From Adineta vaga (Eukaryota; Rotifera), in NCBI GenBank assembly GCA_021613535.1, contig CP075493.1:14880001-14944000 (forward strand): a stretch of 64,000 nucleotides of DNA. The letters are read 5' to 3'. Below, piece after piece: positions 24,701 through 36,153 of this stretch. The notes under the pieces were generated by a model that worked only from the letters and a program-made list of their open reading frames with translations, was not told the origin of the DNA and ran no database searches. Both the position numbers and the translations under genes were made by a program. Position 1 is the first letter of the stretch; the number at the start of each line of letters is the position of its first letter.

Positions 24701-26512
24701 GTGTTAGTGAGAAGTTCAAGAGTGAATTTGAACTGATCTTTATTACAACATTTACCATTCCATGCGATTATATTGTAAGTTGGATTGAGTGGATCGAAAT
24801 GATCTTTATAGAAATGACCATATGTATCAATACTACTATTACAACTAATAATATAGAAATCATTTCGATTGACTTTGACTTGAATGGCTTCATAATAGTA
24901 GTCTGAATCATAGAATCTAACACGAGAGAATGTTGCATGATCTGTTGTTAATATCGATGAATAAATCGTTTGAATGATTGACGGGACATTTACTAATTGA
25001 GAAACACTATTTAACTTCTATATATATATATATATTATTAAGACTGCCAAGTATTGTCAATAAACAACTATTTTTTCTAGAAAATTCTAAATACTGTCAA
25101 TTTTATTTAACCAAAGAAGAATATTTCGTTCTTTACTGAAAAAAAATGAATAGGTATCAATCAGATATATTCATTTATTTTCTAATACTTCACATACTCC
25201 TTAATATAATAAACATTTGAGATCAATATCATTTAAATAGCAATCCTATTTGAATAGATATTAAAATGATGAATAAAATACTTCGTTATCTTTAATTGGA
25301 TTAATATTAAAACTACTTTACTTAGATGCTTCATATTTACCACAAGAATGTTCTAGTACATCAAATTTTTGAATTCGATCGTTCATTCGATCAGCAACAA
25401 ATATGTTTCCGTAGCTATCAAAACAAAAACCATATGGAGTATGTAGTTGATTAGAGCGTGAACCTCTATGATTAGTACATCCAACTAAACATCGAAAACT
25501 ATTTGGTCCTGATCCAACTATACGATCATATTCAGTATCCATAATGAAAAGATATCTTTCAGCATCTAATACAACTGTTTCTGGAAAAAAAAGTCTAATT
25601 GTAATATCTGCTGAATTTTCTCCTACTACTGTTTTTCCAATTGATTCTCCAGATGGAAAGAGTTGAATTCGATCATTGGCCTTATCTGCCACGTATAAAT
25701 CAAAATTTGTATCGACAAAGATTCCTTTAGGCCGCCATAGGTCATCACGAGGAAAATGTGCTTGATCTGAGCCTACTATCACTGTTACTTCCGATTCACT
25801 ATCATTCAACTGTCTTTTTACAACTTGATTTTCCCAAGACATTGAACAATATATAGTATTTTTGATGTCGATAAAGATACTATCACATGTCGAATCAAAT
25901 TTCATGACTTGAACAAAGGTATTTGAATTTGACATCCATTTATCAGTTCGATTGTCTTGATTACTGATATAAATATCACCAATGTTGGTAACAAATATCG
26001 AGGTTAAAGAGATGTTTTTCTCATCACTAATTGTAATAGGTTCAGTCCTGTCCTTATACCATACTAGAATTTGGTTTTGTTGTGCATTTACAGTATAAAC
26101 CGTATTATTTGTATCGATAAATATAAGTGAAGGTAGAATTCCAATTATTTTCCTGTTTACAAAAGTGGATGCATCCAGATTCCACTTAACTGTCGAACAG
26201 AATTTTGGTTGATTGAACGAATATGCTACGATGAAAACAAGAAATTCCGGTCAAAACTTAATAAATATATTTTGATATTCATCAATCAAATAAGTTTTTT
26301 GATAAAACGACAATTCAAAAATACAAATGAATTGACTTTTGACGAAATTAGTAACCAGTTTCTTGAATATCTGACAATATTAGCTTTTCATCAAATGCGA
26401 ATATATCTAGACGAAGTTTTCTGAATGAAAAAATAGTCGACTTACCTGCTATCTTATTGATTATGATTACAAAGAGAATAACAATAATATCGGGATTCTT
26501 GCTTATCGACAT
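21762..26512 (-). CDS. NHL-repeat / repeated ectodomain / 7TM chimeric receptor
   Basis: Intact six-exon gene: 26512-26446, 26225-25341, 24992-24603, 24299-23907, 23845-23459, 22852-21762; every junction is GT-AG and in phase, coding for about 1070 aa. Order: signal/anchor MSISKNPDIIVILFVIIINK; an NHL propeller (LYVADKANDRIQLF, IFVADRMNDRIQKF); three homologous extracellular modules, one per exon, each with DYYYEAIQV or the like, YYTF, and NTIYILVVTT; then a 7TM domain with KSIGLTLDDIL just before TM1 and a long ICL3 basic segment (RRRADAQKRQTYKQHIHEQW). This layout is known to me only from bdelloids. Probably a cell-surface receptor, ligand unknown. Introns 1 and 5 are longer (220 and about 606 bp) than the rest. 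Confidence 0.85.
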
Positions 26513-27273
26513 ACTGCATAGAATTTCTTATTTAATATGAAGTATATACTGAGAAGAAAAGTGAACGGTATGTAGTAAGTAATGAATGAGATTTCTACAA
26601 TATTTATATCTCTCGTTCTTCTCATTATTGACACGCATGATATTCGAACATTCTTTAAATCAAAACAACATATACATGTCAATGAATAGGAAAGGATTTT
26701 CCATAAATATATATTACAGACCATTACTAAAGAGAGAGTTATGAAAGCAGATGACTTTGGAAGAAAATCAAATATTTACGAATAGAATATGTTAAGAATG
26801 TGTCAGTTTCATATATCAATGTCAGTATAGTTTTTATTGTATCGTGTAAAAGTATTCGTCAGTTATCAAGTCATGATAGTGTCTGAAAAGTGTTTTGATC
26901 AATTGAAAGTCATAAATATAACGAAGTAAATAGGTAGACATTGTTTCACTGAAGAAAAACGAACTCTATCGTTATAGAATAGTGCATATATAACGATGTA
27001 TGTAATAATTTCTTAACTGATATCATTCGCTCATACTTATTGCTATGAGTCCAATAATTACTACTTTCAATACCCACACCCACACTCTTTTGTTATTACA
27101 ATATTGTGATATCTGTAAAATAAAATATTTTGAATCAATATTCACACTACCACAGAACGAATTTAATTCAACTATTTTTCTGTTTTTCATCGAAAACGAA
27201 GTCGAGGCGGATTAAGTGATTAAAAATGAAATTAATCAATTTTCATGGAATTACTTATTGCTTTTTTTACATA
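26513..27273. other. Intergenic with telomere-like motif
   Basis: 5' flank of the receptor gene. At 27073-27084 the sequence CCCACACCCACA equals two reverse-complemented TGTGGG units, the repeat I recall for Adineta telomeres. No gene seen. Confidence 0.4.
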
Positions 27274-27295
27274 GGGTAGTCAGTAAGTTCTCGGA
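27274..27295 (+). repeat. Mariner left terminal inverted repeat
   Basis: About 22 bp matching the right end in inverted orientation; the immediate outer bases are TA (27272-27273). Confidence 0.75.
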
Positions 27296-27338
27296 ACTTC
27301 AAATATTTATTCACAGAGAAAAGATTTTTATAATCTTT

Positions 27339-28360
27339 TTACAGTAAATGTTCGAAGTAGTCCCCATGATGTTCAATACAAAGTTTCATCCTTTGAATCC
27401 AATATTGAAATGTTGTTTTGTATTCATCAATAGGTGTCGAATTGAGCACCTCGGTTATTGCTTTACGTAAACTTTTAGCATCTGGATATGTACCAAGATT
27501 ACGTTTCAGATAATTGAATAACCAAAAATCCGAAGGAGCAAGATCTGGTGAATAAGGTGGATGAGACATAAGATTGATTTTTTCTTCTTGAAGATAATCA
27601 AAAACAATATTATTGGTATGAGGTCGAGCGTTGTCATGATGAAGCTTAATACCATGTGTTGTTGATAGTGGTCTTTTCTTGCGTAACTTTCGAATCAAAC
27701 TTTTTAAGCATTCATCACGATAATATAAGGCATTGATAGATGTTCCTGGTGGTAACTGATGAACAAGCAATGGCCCAGTTGTCATAAAAAAAGATAACAA
27801 ACATCGTTTTTGCTTCGAATTGTTGTCTTCTGACTTCCGTTGGAGGGTGTTGTCCTTTCAATAACCATGCTTTTGAAGCTTCTCTTGATTTAATTTTACG
27901 ATGATAAAACCAACTTTCGTCACCGGTAACTATATCACCTAATCTCCATGTTCGATTTTCAAATTTCTTTAAGTTTTCAATGCAAATATCCATACGTGTT
28001 TGTCGTTGTTGTTGAGTGAGCATATGAGGCACCCATCTTGAAGATACTTTTTTTAGTTTAAGCAGTTGTTTGAGAATTGTGTCAACACTACCATGTGATA
28101 TGTCCAACATGTCAGCAATATAATCTATACTAATATGTGGATCATCTTGCACCAGACATTTCACAGCAGCAATATTTTGTTGAGTAACGACGGTTATTGG
28201 TCGACCAGTTCGAGGATCATCGATGAACCCAATTAGCAACTGTACTATATGAAACAGCATCTGGTCCATAAGCACCAGTTAATTCTTCATAAATTTGTGT
28301 AGCATTGAAACCCAACAAAAATCGAGTTTATATATATGAACGAATAACTAGTTTTTCCAT
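27339..28360 (-). pseudogene. Mariner transposase, inactivated
   Basis: Pieces of one D,D34D transposase: an N-terminal HTH (FNATQIYEELTGAYG), a second HTH (SIDYIADMLDISHGSVDTIL), then TGDESWFYH, HHDNARPH and YSPDLAPSDFWLF, which supply the three catalytic aspartates. Damage: an in-frame TAA close to the start (about 28330); a break near 28220, where the linker between the HTHs appears shortened; and one extra base in the seven-base run 27786-27792 that splits the catalytic domain. The element therefore cannot encode its own transposase, but its ends look mobile if an enzyme is supplied. Confidence 0.8.
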
Positions 28361-28515
28361 GTGAAAAAAGTGATACTGAAATATTTCATTAACGGTCTAA
28401 CCTAATTAACGGTTATAAAACATCGTATTGGTGTTTCAATACACAACAGATGTCCCTACTAGAATATAACAACAGAACGGATAAAACTAATTAGGGTGAA
28501 AATTTAAGTGACGAT

Positions 28516-28537
28516 TACGAGAACTTATTGACTACCC
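28516..28537 (-). repeat. Mariner right terminal inverted repeat
   Basis: Inverted partner of the left end; followed by TA at 28538-28539. Confidence 0.75.
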
Positions 28538-28680
28538 TATATAGATCTAATCAAGAGTATAAAATGTGATTTCGCGAAAATATTACATTTTGATATTACT
28601 CTTTGTAAAGCGTCGGCTACCTTTTTATTTTAATGAAAAAATAAATATTTGAATTCTTTATAGATTTCTCCAAACTGATC

Positions 28681-29594
28681 ATGCAATTAACAACCATTTT
28701 TGTTCTTCTTCTTCTTCTAATTTCACTAGTACATACAACTATATTTGAGACTGATGCAACCAAATTAATTAAACTACCGTTTATGAATATTGAGTCTCAT
28801 ACAGAGAAGGTAATACATCAGGCTATGGCATCGAAACTTCATTCTTGGACTAATGAAAACACTGTATCACAAACAAAAAATGTCTTTGGTATAGATAAAC
28901 AAACACCGGTAACAAGTAAGAATTATCCTTGGAGAGCGATCGGCAAATTAAGTACTGGTTGTACAGGAACATTGGTTGTAAATATTTCGTAATATAGCTG
29001 ATATGAAAACGTATCGGTTTTGAAGATGTAGGGACCCAATCTCGTTCTAACAGCTGCTCATTGTATAATCGATCCAAAAACACAAGCTCTGGTTAACTAT
29101 GCATTCTTTTTCTATGCAAATATGATTGATGGTAATACCAATCATCAAGCTTGGGTGTCACATGCTTGGTGGGGTTCAAATTATCCTGGTAAATTTCGTG
29201 AGAGAGATTGGGCACTTCCAATTGGGCGATACTCAAGGTTGGCTTGGTGTACGAAAAGAATCTGTCGATACAATGAAGAGTACACGTGGTACACTAGTTG
29301 GCTATTCAGCCGATTTTCAACAGGGTAAAACAGCTGGTGTACGTGTCAATTGTAGTTTAACTAAGGAAGCGGAAACTGATTTTTATCTACACAATTGTCA
29401 TATGACAAGAGGAGCTAGTGGTGGACCAATATTTGCATATCGGAATAATTCACCATATATATAATGCACTCAACGTAGCTGAATATCGGAATGATGGCGA
29501 TACTAGTTTGCATTTGTCACATTATACTGATACCAATGCTAATATTGCCATCTGGTCAGAAGAACTCTACAATAAAATTGTTGAGTTGAAATAG
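28681..29594 (+). CDS. Trypsin-like serine protease, two frame breaks
   Basis: Begins with a signal peptide (MQLTTIFVLLLLLISLVHT), then a propeptide. A GT-AG intron (about 28978-29031) joins GTLV to GPNLVLTAAHC, which holds the catalytic His. RERDWAL supplies the Asp and GASGGP the Ser, and the C-terminus ends SEELYNKIVELK. The frame changes near 29218 (after RDWAL; one surplus T would explain it) and again at the TATATATA run near 29456. With both indels ignored, the domain is complete. Secreted digestive or regulatory protease; substrate unknown. It is either a recent pseudogene or an assembly artefact. Confidence 0.7.
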
Positions 29595-30120
29595 ACATAA
29601 ATATCAATAAAAATTCTAAGAAAAATGTCTTTTAAACAGACACATAATCTTAGAACAAAACTAATGATTGTGTGAATTTAAGTGAGTAAAAGTTCCGTTA
29701 TTGCTTCATTCAGTCTTACTGTCAAACATACTCGAGATATAAATATCAATCGTTGCGGTCAAGTAATATGATCTGTCGACTGACATAAGCAGTTCGTCAG
29801 AAGCACACCGTCTGCACGCGGATTCAAAGAATTTCTTTTAAATCAACAACAAATTTACATCATACGATTGTCTTGTAACTATTGCGTATATAAGAAGGAG
29901 CATTGTGTGTTATAATTTATTCACTATTCTTTAATTATAGAGTGAACGCATCGACCTCGAGTATCGTTGACGAAGTATTACAGTTTCGTTTCTGTTTGCT
30001 ATTACAAAACTGGGTACTCCACACGAACTCTATATATCAGGAACTATGTTTTGGCATCAAGATAATTCAAAATTCGAATGATAATCATGCTTCTTGAATG
30101 ATATGCTCATCTCTCTTCAT
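29595..30120. other. Intergenic, no gene supported
   Basis: AT-rich. The frame 29903-30097 shows no recognisable family. Confidence 0.4.
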
Positions 30121-30927
30121 TTTTAGCTGCGTTGTGGAGTATTGCATCACTAGTAACTGCATTTATTTTTATGCCTAAGTTTCGTGAAATGAAATTCACA
30201 CGTGTCTACGAGGTTGAAACTTTTCTACACATGTCACAAAATAGAAACATGAAAAGGTCTTTATTAGTATCTAGAGAAGCGTTTTGATCGAGTCAAAATA
30301 TGTCAATATAAACGATACATTAACGAGTTTTGAAACTATATTGTAGCTACGGGATTAAACAAATGGCTTTCGGTCATTTCTATCAATATTGTTTGTATTT
30401 TTATTCATCAATAGTATGTAGGGTGGAATAAAAGCAATTCTTTGTACGGATGTTTTACAAGGATTGGTCACTTATGTTGGTGTTTTTATGTTTTAAATTG
30501 CTCATCAAAGTAGTTGTATTGAATTTGATAAGTATATTCAGCGAGAAATGAACAGATATAAAATTCATTCATTTAGCGTGAGTTTTGATCCTCGAACACA
30601 TCGTACAATTTTGTCGATTTCGATTGGTAATACTTTTAATGCACTAATGATGTGTGACCTCAATCAAATCATGGAGCACAAAAAGAACTTTTCATTATTA
30701 CAGTTGGTGTTGCTACCTCCGTACTTGCGTCATATAGCATTATGGAAACATTGGGTAATAAGAAGGGTATACCAGGTTTATTTCTTGCTTGTGTTTTTTC
30801 TGGTGCGCTTTCAACTATTTCATCTGAATTGAATAGTATGACAGTAATTATGATTGAAGATATTTACAAAGGATTAATGCGACAACAATTAAGCGTGAAA
30901 CAGCAAGACTATGTATCGAAACTATAG
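30121..30927 (+). pseudogene. SLC5-type sodium/solute symporter relic
   Basis: Fragments in several frames follow the order of an SLC5 transporter. First is a helix with IASLVTAFIFMPKF followed by KFTRVYE (relatives have SVFEYLELRF). Then come GGIKAILCTDVLQGLVTYVGV and, from 30742, KKGIPGLFLACVFSGALSTI continuing to SSELNSMTVIMIEDIYK, the most conserved helix of the family. Stops interrupt it after 30495 and elsewhere, and both ends are missing. It would have transported monocarboxylates, iodide or sugars with sodium. Confidence 0.65.
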
Positions 30928-32085
30928 TCTCAGTTATGATAGATTTATGTAAAGATTTTACTTTTATCGAATAATCCTGACTTTGTAGATGTGCACCTCT
31001 GGATATAATATAGAAACTAATTCCATAAAATGCTTCAGATCTCTTTTATATGTCAATATACATATATTGACGTTGCAAATGTAAATGATAGTCACATCGT
31101 TAGTTAGAAATTCCAATCAAAATTTATATTTTATATATTTTTCTATTGTGTTCATAGAATGACAAATTTAACACTTAGATCAATACATAATACATTGAAT
31201 CAACAAAGTGACATGTAAAATTAAATTCTTTCTTCACAGGATACGGAAATCAGAAGATCACAACATCATGTCATCGACAAATCTTATCACTATCTGGAAA
31301 TGACTTCATTTCACAATGATTCATGTATAATATAATTCATTTTTTATGGTTTTATTTAATTTATTTCTTTTCACCTCTATTTCTACTAATAGTTTTTTTT
31401 CTTGACAATGTGTATAAGAATTGATAGAAAAAATCCAGCAACTGATTACCTCTATTGAAACATTAGTATATGCGATTGTAATTGTGAGTACGTGATTTTT
31501 CTCGAAGTTTTTCTTTCACTGTTTACTGAAATGTTTTAATCTAGCTAGATCATGTTCGTTGAAGTAAATCTCAAACAGGAAGGAAGAAAAAATATAGATA
31601 CAGTAAAGAAAATTGTTAGTTTTCTTTTATTTTTAATTGAGATAAAATAGTCATTACCTGATTTTGTCAAAAGAGCTATTTATTATCGATCATTTACTTT
31701 TTTCGTTCTTGGAGAATGGATAGAAGGAGACCTTTATTTTTATGTTCATCTTGAGTTATTTTTACTCCTTCAATAAAATATTTCTTCTGCTAGTTGAATA
31801 TTATACCTAGTCGTTTTCTGTTAATCAGATATCATAATTGTTATATGGGAAAATTCAATTGAAATGCGATTTTATGCATTAGTTTATTATATTTTATTTT
31901 ACTAAAGAAATTCTTCAATCGAGTAGTATTGCGAGGCGTACTGGTGAATTCGACGATAAATTACAAAGAGAAATCAATAATGAATGGTCGACGATATTTT
32001 CTAAATTACACATCTAGTCAATGGGAAGAGACATGGTACAAGAATATTGACGAATATCAGAAGAATGTTTGTGAAAGATTATATT
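30928..32085. other. Intergenic, no gene supported
   Basis: Over 1.1 kb of AT-rich sequence with no usable frame on either strand. Confidence 0.5.
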
Positions 32086-32927
32086 GAATAGTGAAAATCT
32101 AAACAAAACTATTCGAATGATCGAACTACAACGTTTTGGAAGAAATAAAACGAATAGTAAATTAAATAAATCTTACGATCTATTTTCACGTATGTTTTAT
32201 CGTATGAAACATGTCAACATTCTCAGTCTAATATATCATTAAAAGATGTCGATATTTCATATTTGATTGAGCCTCTAATCGGATTATTACGAGATCCATT
32301 TAGTATTTGTCCTCGTATTAATTCCACATCAATTCCAAAGGTCGTATATGAAGGAGCTGTTGTACAATCAAAACGATCCATTTTACTATTAATTGCAGCT
32401 CCATCTTTCATAGATTTATCGTCTACTCAACTTATAAACTTTGGGAACAATTGGAATAAAAAGGACAGTAATGTATTTCCTTGGATTTATCGGCGTACAA
32501 CAGAAATCAAGCATCCAAAGGTTATCTTATTAGATTTAGGTAGTTCGTATTTTGATACATGGGGTAGTGATATAACTGCTGCTTCTAGTTTATGGTTGCA
32601 TGAATATTACAAATGTTTCAATGTCAAATTTGATCGTATCATTGCTTTCGAATATGGACCATTAGCTCGAAAAACTGCATGGAACCAGTTACCGAATGAT
32701 GTATTTTCTATTTATACTCTTATTAATGTTGGTATTGAATCAAATGGTAAAGTCAGTCCATGGACAATGTTACAAGCTATTGTTCAACCAGATGATCATG
32801 TAATTGTTAAATTAGATATTGATGCACCTATTCTTGAGAACGTCTTAATCAATCAATTATTAAATAATTCAAAGATACATTCATTAGTTGATGAACTTTG
32901 TTTTTGAACATCATATTACTGTTAATT
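32086..32927 (+). pseudogene. Methyltransferase-like protein of unknown family, broken
   Basis: The best part is the frame from about 32224 (LIEPLIGLLRDP) to 32907: SKRSILLLIAAPSF, HPKVILLDLGSSYFDTWG (a Rossmann-like strand-loop), FDRIIAFEYGP, then HVIVKLDIDAP and VDELCF. I have seen this set in conserved metazoan proteins with a FkbM-like fold. A preceding fragment (NKSYDLF) is in another frame. The C-terminal continuation FEHHITVN appears only after skipping one T at 32901-32905 and then stops. The activity is unproven even in the family. Confidence 0.5.
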
Positions 32928-33171
32928 AACTGATGCCTTATTGGTAACGTCCTGGATGAAGTTTAAAAGACTCTTATACACTATTTCTAATTATCTATAC
33001 AATGATCAGTATTGAAGTTTTACATTGTAAAAGAATCAATTTGTGATACCGATGACCCTAACGTACTTTAGCCAGCGCGAGTGCGTACGAGAACATCGAG
33101 AACAGCAAGAACGGATCCTTTTCTTTCCTTTCCTTTGAAATAGTGTGAGTCATAGGTCACTTGTAACTGCC

Positions 33172-33179
33172 TATATAAA
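33172..33179 (+). promoter_or_regulatory. TATA box of the O-methyltransferase gene
   Basis: TATATAAA 45-52 bp upstream of the ATG at 33224. Immediately upstream lies a locally less AT-rich promoter stretch. Confidence 0.6.
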
Positions 33180-33223
33180 GCACGCTGTTATTTCATTCAA
33201 ATAACAACAATTATCTTCAAGCC

Positions 33224-34033
33224 ATGCCTGAACACAACAATACATCCGGAAACAAATCACAAGAGTCTTCAGACCCAATTGATCGTTATGTTATGGATCA
33301 TTCTCTTCGTTTAATAGCTGAACAAAAAGAAATCATCGAATACACAAAATCTTTACCAGGTAAGAGAATTTCTTCTGACAATCGTAAAAATCTATTCAAC
33401 ATACGTCTTATTTTCATCTAGGTTATTTATCACGAATGCTTGGATCTCTTGATGAAGCACAATTCTTTCAAGTTATCATTCAATTAATGGGATTTAAACG
33501 TTGCAGTAAGTTTCTTTCGACTTTTATTCAATATTTAAAAATTTAATAATTTTTTTTCTTCTTTTGTAGTCGAAGTTGGAACATTTACTGGTTATACAGC
33601 ATTAACAATTGCATTAGCACTTCCATCAGATGGCCAATTAATTGCATGTGATATAAGTGATGAATATATTCGTCAAGATCTTTGGAAAAAAGCAGGTGTA
33701 GACAAGAAAATTACATTGAAAGTTGGACCTGGTGTTGAATCATTAAAGCAATTGTTAAAAGAAAATGGTCCTGGATCATTTGATTTTGTTTTTATTGATG
33801 CTGATAAAACGAATTATTTGAATTATTATCAATTAGCAATGGAACTAGTTCGTTCGAATGGTTTAATTGCAATCGATAATACACTTTGGGATGGAAAAGT
33901 GATTGATGAATCAGATACAAATGAAAATACAGTTGCTATTCGACAAATTAATGATTTTGTACGTGATGATCAACGTGTTGATATAAGTTTCTTACGTCTT
34001 GGTGATGGAACAACACTTTGTCGAAAGAAATAA
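33224..34033 (+). CDS. Class I SAM-dependent O-methyltransferase (CCoAOMT/COMT type)
   Basis: Three exons (33224-33359, 33422-33505, 33570-34033) in perfect phase give 227 aa. The Methyltransf_3 landmarks are present: EYTKSLPG and GSLDEAQFFQVII in the N-terminal helices, IEVGTFTGYTALTIALALP (SAM-binding motif I), ACDISDEYI, FDFVFIDADKTNYLNYY (metal-binding Asp), NGLIAIDNTLWDGKV and IRQINDFVRDD. No signal peptide, so cytosolic. It transfers methyl from SAM to a catechol or related hydroxyl, with a divalent metal. AATAAATAAA at 34092 is a likely poly(A) signal. Intact, and the best-delimited gene of this region. Confidence 0.92.
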
Positions 34034-34722
34034 ATCGAACAGAATTCATTTTCAAGAAAGGAAAGAAAAAGGATTTTTCTGTTTTTATTCAAATAAATAA
34101 AGTAGAACTGATGTTTTTCGTTCATTTTATCATCTAAATCATAGTGTGAGAGTAGTTAGTACGATTTTTACCTAAAGCTTTTCAGAATCTTAACAAAAAA
34201 AAACGATTAAACATAAGAAACGCGTGGAAACAAGACATCTGTAACTGATCGATTCATATTGAGACATAGAATTTCAATTTAATATATTCTCTTTCTATAT
34301 TACAACCAACTCAACTGGTTTGATCGATCAAATTATACACATACATTCTTATCTGTTGCAGTCATTATTATTATCATATTATACTTATTTTCTTATCAAA
34401 GTTATTGGAATTACAAAGATATACTTCGCTTTTTACGCATTCGATGTTTTTTCTCATGTTAATTAACTTTTGTATCAAACAAACAAAGAACAATACTTAA
34501 ATTAAAATATTGTGCTATTGTACGATTCGCACATGTTTGTTATGTTATTACTCTAGATATTATTTTATTATAAAATGAATTATTAAACAGAAAACTATGG
34601 GTGAATTTTATTCGTAAGATTGAATTCAATGATTTCAGAAAAGAAGTAAAAAACTTATTAATATCGATAAAAACATTATTTACGTTCATTGTGTCATTTA
34701 TTTATCTTCGAACAATAGTTTA
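34034..34722. other. Intergenic between convergent genes
   Basis: AT-rich, no coding signal; poly(A) signal of the O-methyltransferase at its left end. Confidence 0.45.
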
Positions 34723-34905
34723 TCACGAGGTATCTGTGGCTTGAACTGGTTTTTGACAGTCAGGGATAGCTGCTGATATCAGATTAGCAAGCTGTGTTTT
34801 CGTTGCAGTGATCTTAGATTTTTGACAATGCTTGGCGGCATCCAAATATTTTTCCGCGATCGATGTAGCTTCAGCAACTAACTTATCACGTGCCAATTGA
34901 TCCAT
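34723..34905 (-). CDS. 60 aa helical protein, unknown function
   Basis: A complete frame from ATG 34905 encodes MDQLARDKLVAEATSIAEKY, a Lys/Gln-rich middle and ISAAIPDCQKPVQATDTS. It is amphipathic-helical with two cysteines and no signal peptide. Fifteen bases upstream is a splice acceptor (TTATATTAG, 34921), and a matching donor (35455) follows a TATA box at 35506-35498. A TATA-driven transcript would therefore begin in a short, probably non-coding first exon (about 35475-35456) and splice to the ATG exon; reading through from the ATG next to the TATA is also open in frame. The 535 bp intron contains a GC-richer degenerate repeat. Family not recognised. Confidence 0.5.
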   Translation of the reverse strand: MDQLARDKLVAEATSIAEKYLDAAKHCQKSKITATKTQLANLISAAIPDCQKPVQATDTS

Positions 34906-35054
34906 CGAATATATAGCAATCTAATATAAGACTTGATATGAACACATTAATTAACACTAAAAAGAAAATTCGATATCAACATTCATAATATAAAAGCTTT
35001 TGACGCAATTCCTTTGGGATTGAAAATGTGAAACACGATAGATCTGTTTTTATT

Positions 35055-35245
35055 GATAGTGAGGATGAGTGTCGGCTATCCTCATCCACGTCGAAACCCT
35101 CAAGATGGAGTCATTGAATCAGTCGGTCATGCTTGTAGGAAGTCCCGAGTCTGTCACGCCTGTGATGGGACCTGTGAAAGTGTCGGTTATATCTGTGATA
35201 GAGTTTTGAGTCTGTCGGTCACGTCTGTGTGGGGAGGGGCGTCCA
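35055..35245. repeat. GC-richer degenerate minisatellite inside an intron
   Basis: Several imperfect units share GTCGGT(C/T)A and GTCTGT(C/G) words (for example near 35120, 35150, 35190, 35215), and a hairpin GAGGATGAG/CTCATCC opens the block at 35061-35087. It contrasts in composition with the AT-rich surroundings. Confidence 0.45.
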
Positions 35246-35497
35246 AATTTCTACCCTTAAACACTTCAACACTCTCTTTCAGATCGTGTTTCACAAAAGA
35301 GGGATATTCATATAGTTACTCGGAAAGATAAGTTGAATGAAATCTCGCTAAACAATATTATTCAGTTTCTGTCATTGAATTTCTAAAAATATCTTTCATT
35401 TGTTTAAATTATACAACAATAAGTCAAATATAAAAAATGGTTTGAATTTACTTACCTTGACGTAAGGAATAGATGAATCAAACATGCCAGTTGACAT

Positions 35498-35506
35498 ATT
35501 TATATA
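35498..35506 (-). promoter_or_regulatory. TATA box of the 60 aa gene
   Basis: Reads TATATAAAT on the minus strand, about 45 bp upstream of the donor site at 35455. Confidence 0.4.
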
Positions 35507-36153
35507 GGGAGATCTGTTACACGATCGAAAGTATCGAATTCTTCGAAAACATGTACATAAACGCAATGAAATAGAATTAATATTAAACATTCATAATGAA
35601 ATTAATATGAATATAAGCCTGGAAAGAAAAGATTGATACTTTTCGGCGACATTCCTACCTTTATTTTATTCTTTTCGCTGAAAAAAGAATCGCTGTCAAA
35701 CATAATTCAATATGAAAACGAAACGCAAAAATATTTACATATTGTTTATTTATAACATGACAGAAGTCAACTGATCAATGAAGTTATTCAATACTTATTT
35801 TTATACTATTTCAATGTATCGGTTTTTTTCTCTAAATAGTTTATTAATATTAAAGAGATAAACATAACTCTATAATCTTTCTTTTATTCATTTTACATTT
35901 AATTTGTATAACGAAAAGCTTTTATATTGCGATGTTTCATTTTGATTTCTTAGAAAAAAAACGAATATATCGTCATTACAATATCTAAGTACATCTTTTA
36001 ACTTTTCGAAGAATAGAAAAAGAAAATATATGCATGGCGTTAAAGTCAAAAACAAAATTATATATTCATCACATACTTTCTGTATCTCATCGACAACAAC
36101 ATTTATAAAGTTTGAATAAAACAGAGAAATGAGTCAAGAAATGGTTATGATAA
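35507..36153. other. Intergenic, no gene supported
   Basis: AT-rich; flank of two minus-strand genes. Confidence 0.4.

Larger units (their letters stand above)
27274..28537 (-). mobile_element. Mariner-like DNA transposon, 1.26 kb
   Basis: The element is bounded by inverted repeats starting GGGTAGTCAGTAAGTTCTCG on the left (from 27274) and GGGTAGTCAATAAGTTCTCG on the right (complement, from 28537), one mismatch in 20. Both are flanked by TA, the mariner target duplication. The length suits a complete element. It carries one transposase frame on the minus strand. It sits between the receptor gene's promoter and the protease gene. Confidence 0.85.

Noticed and set aside
35053-35331. 92-codon frame through the GC-richer repeat
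   Set aside because: The frame is open because the repeat lacks stops; the sequence is an intron of the minus-strand gene.
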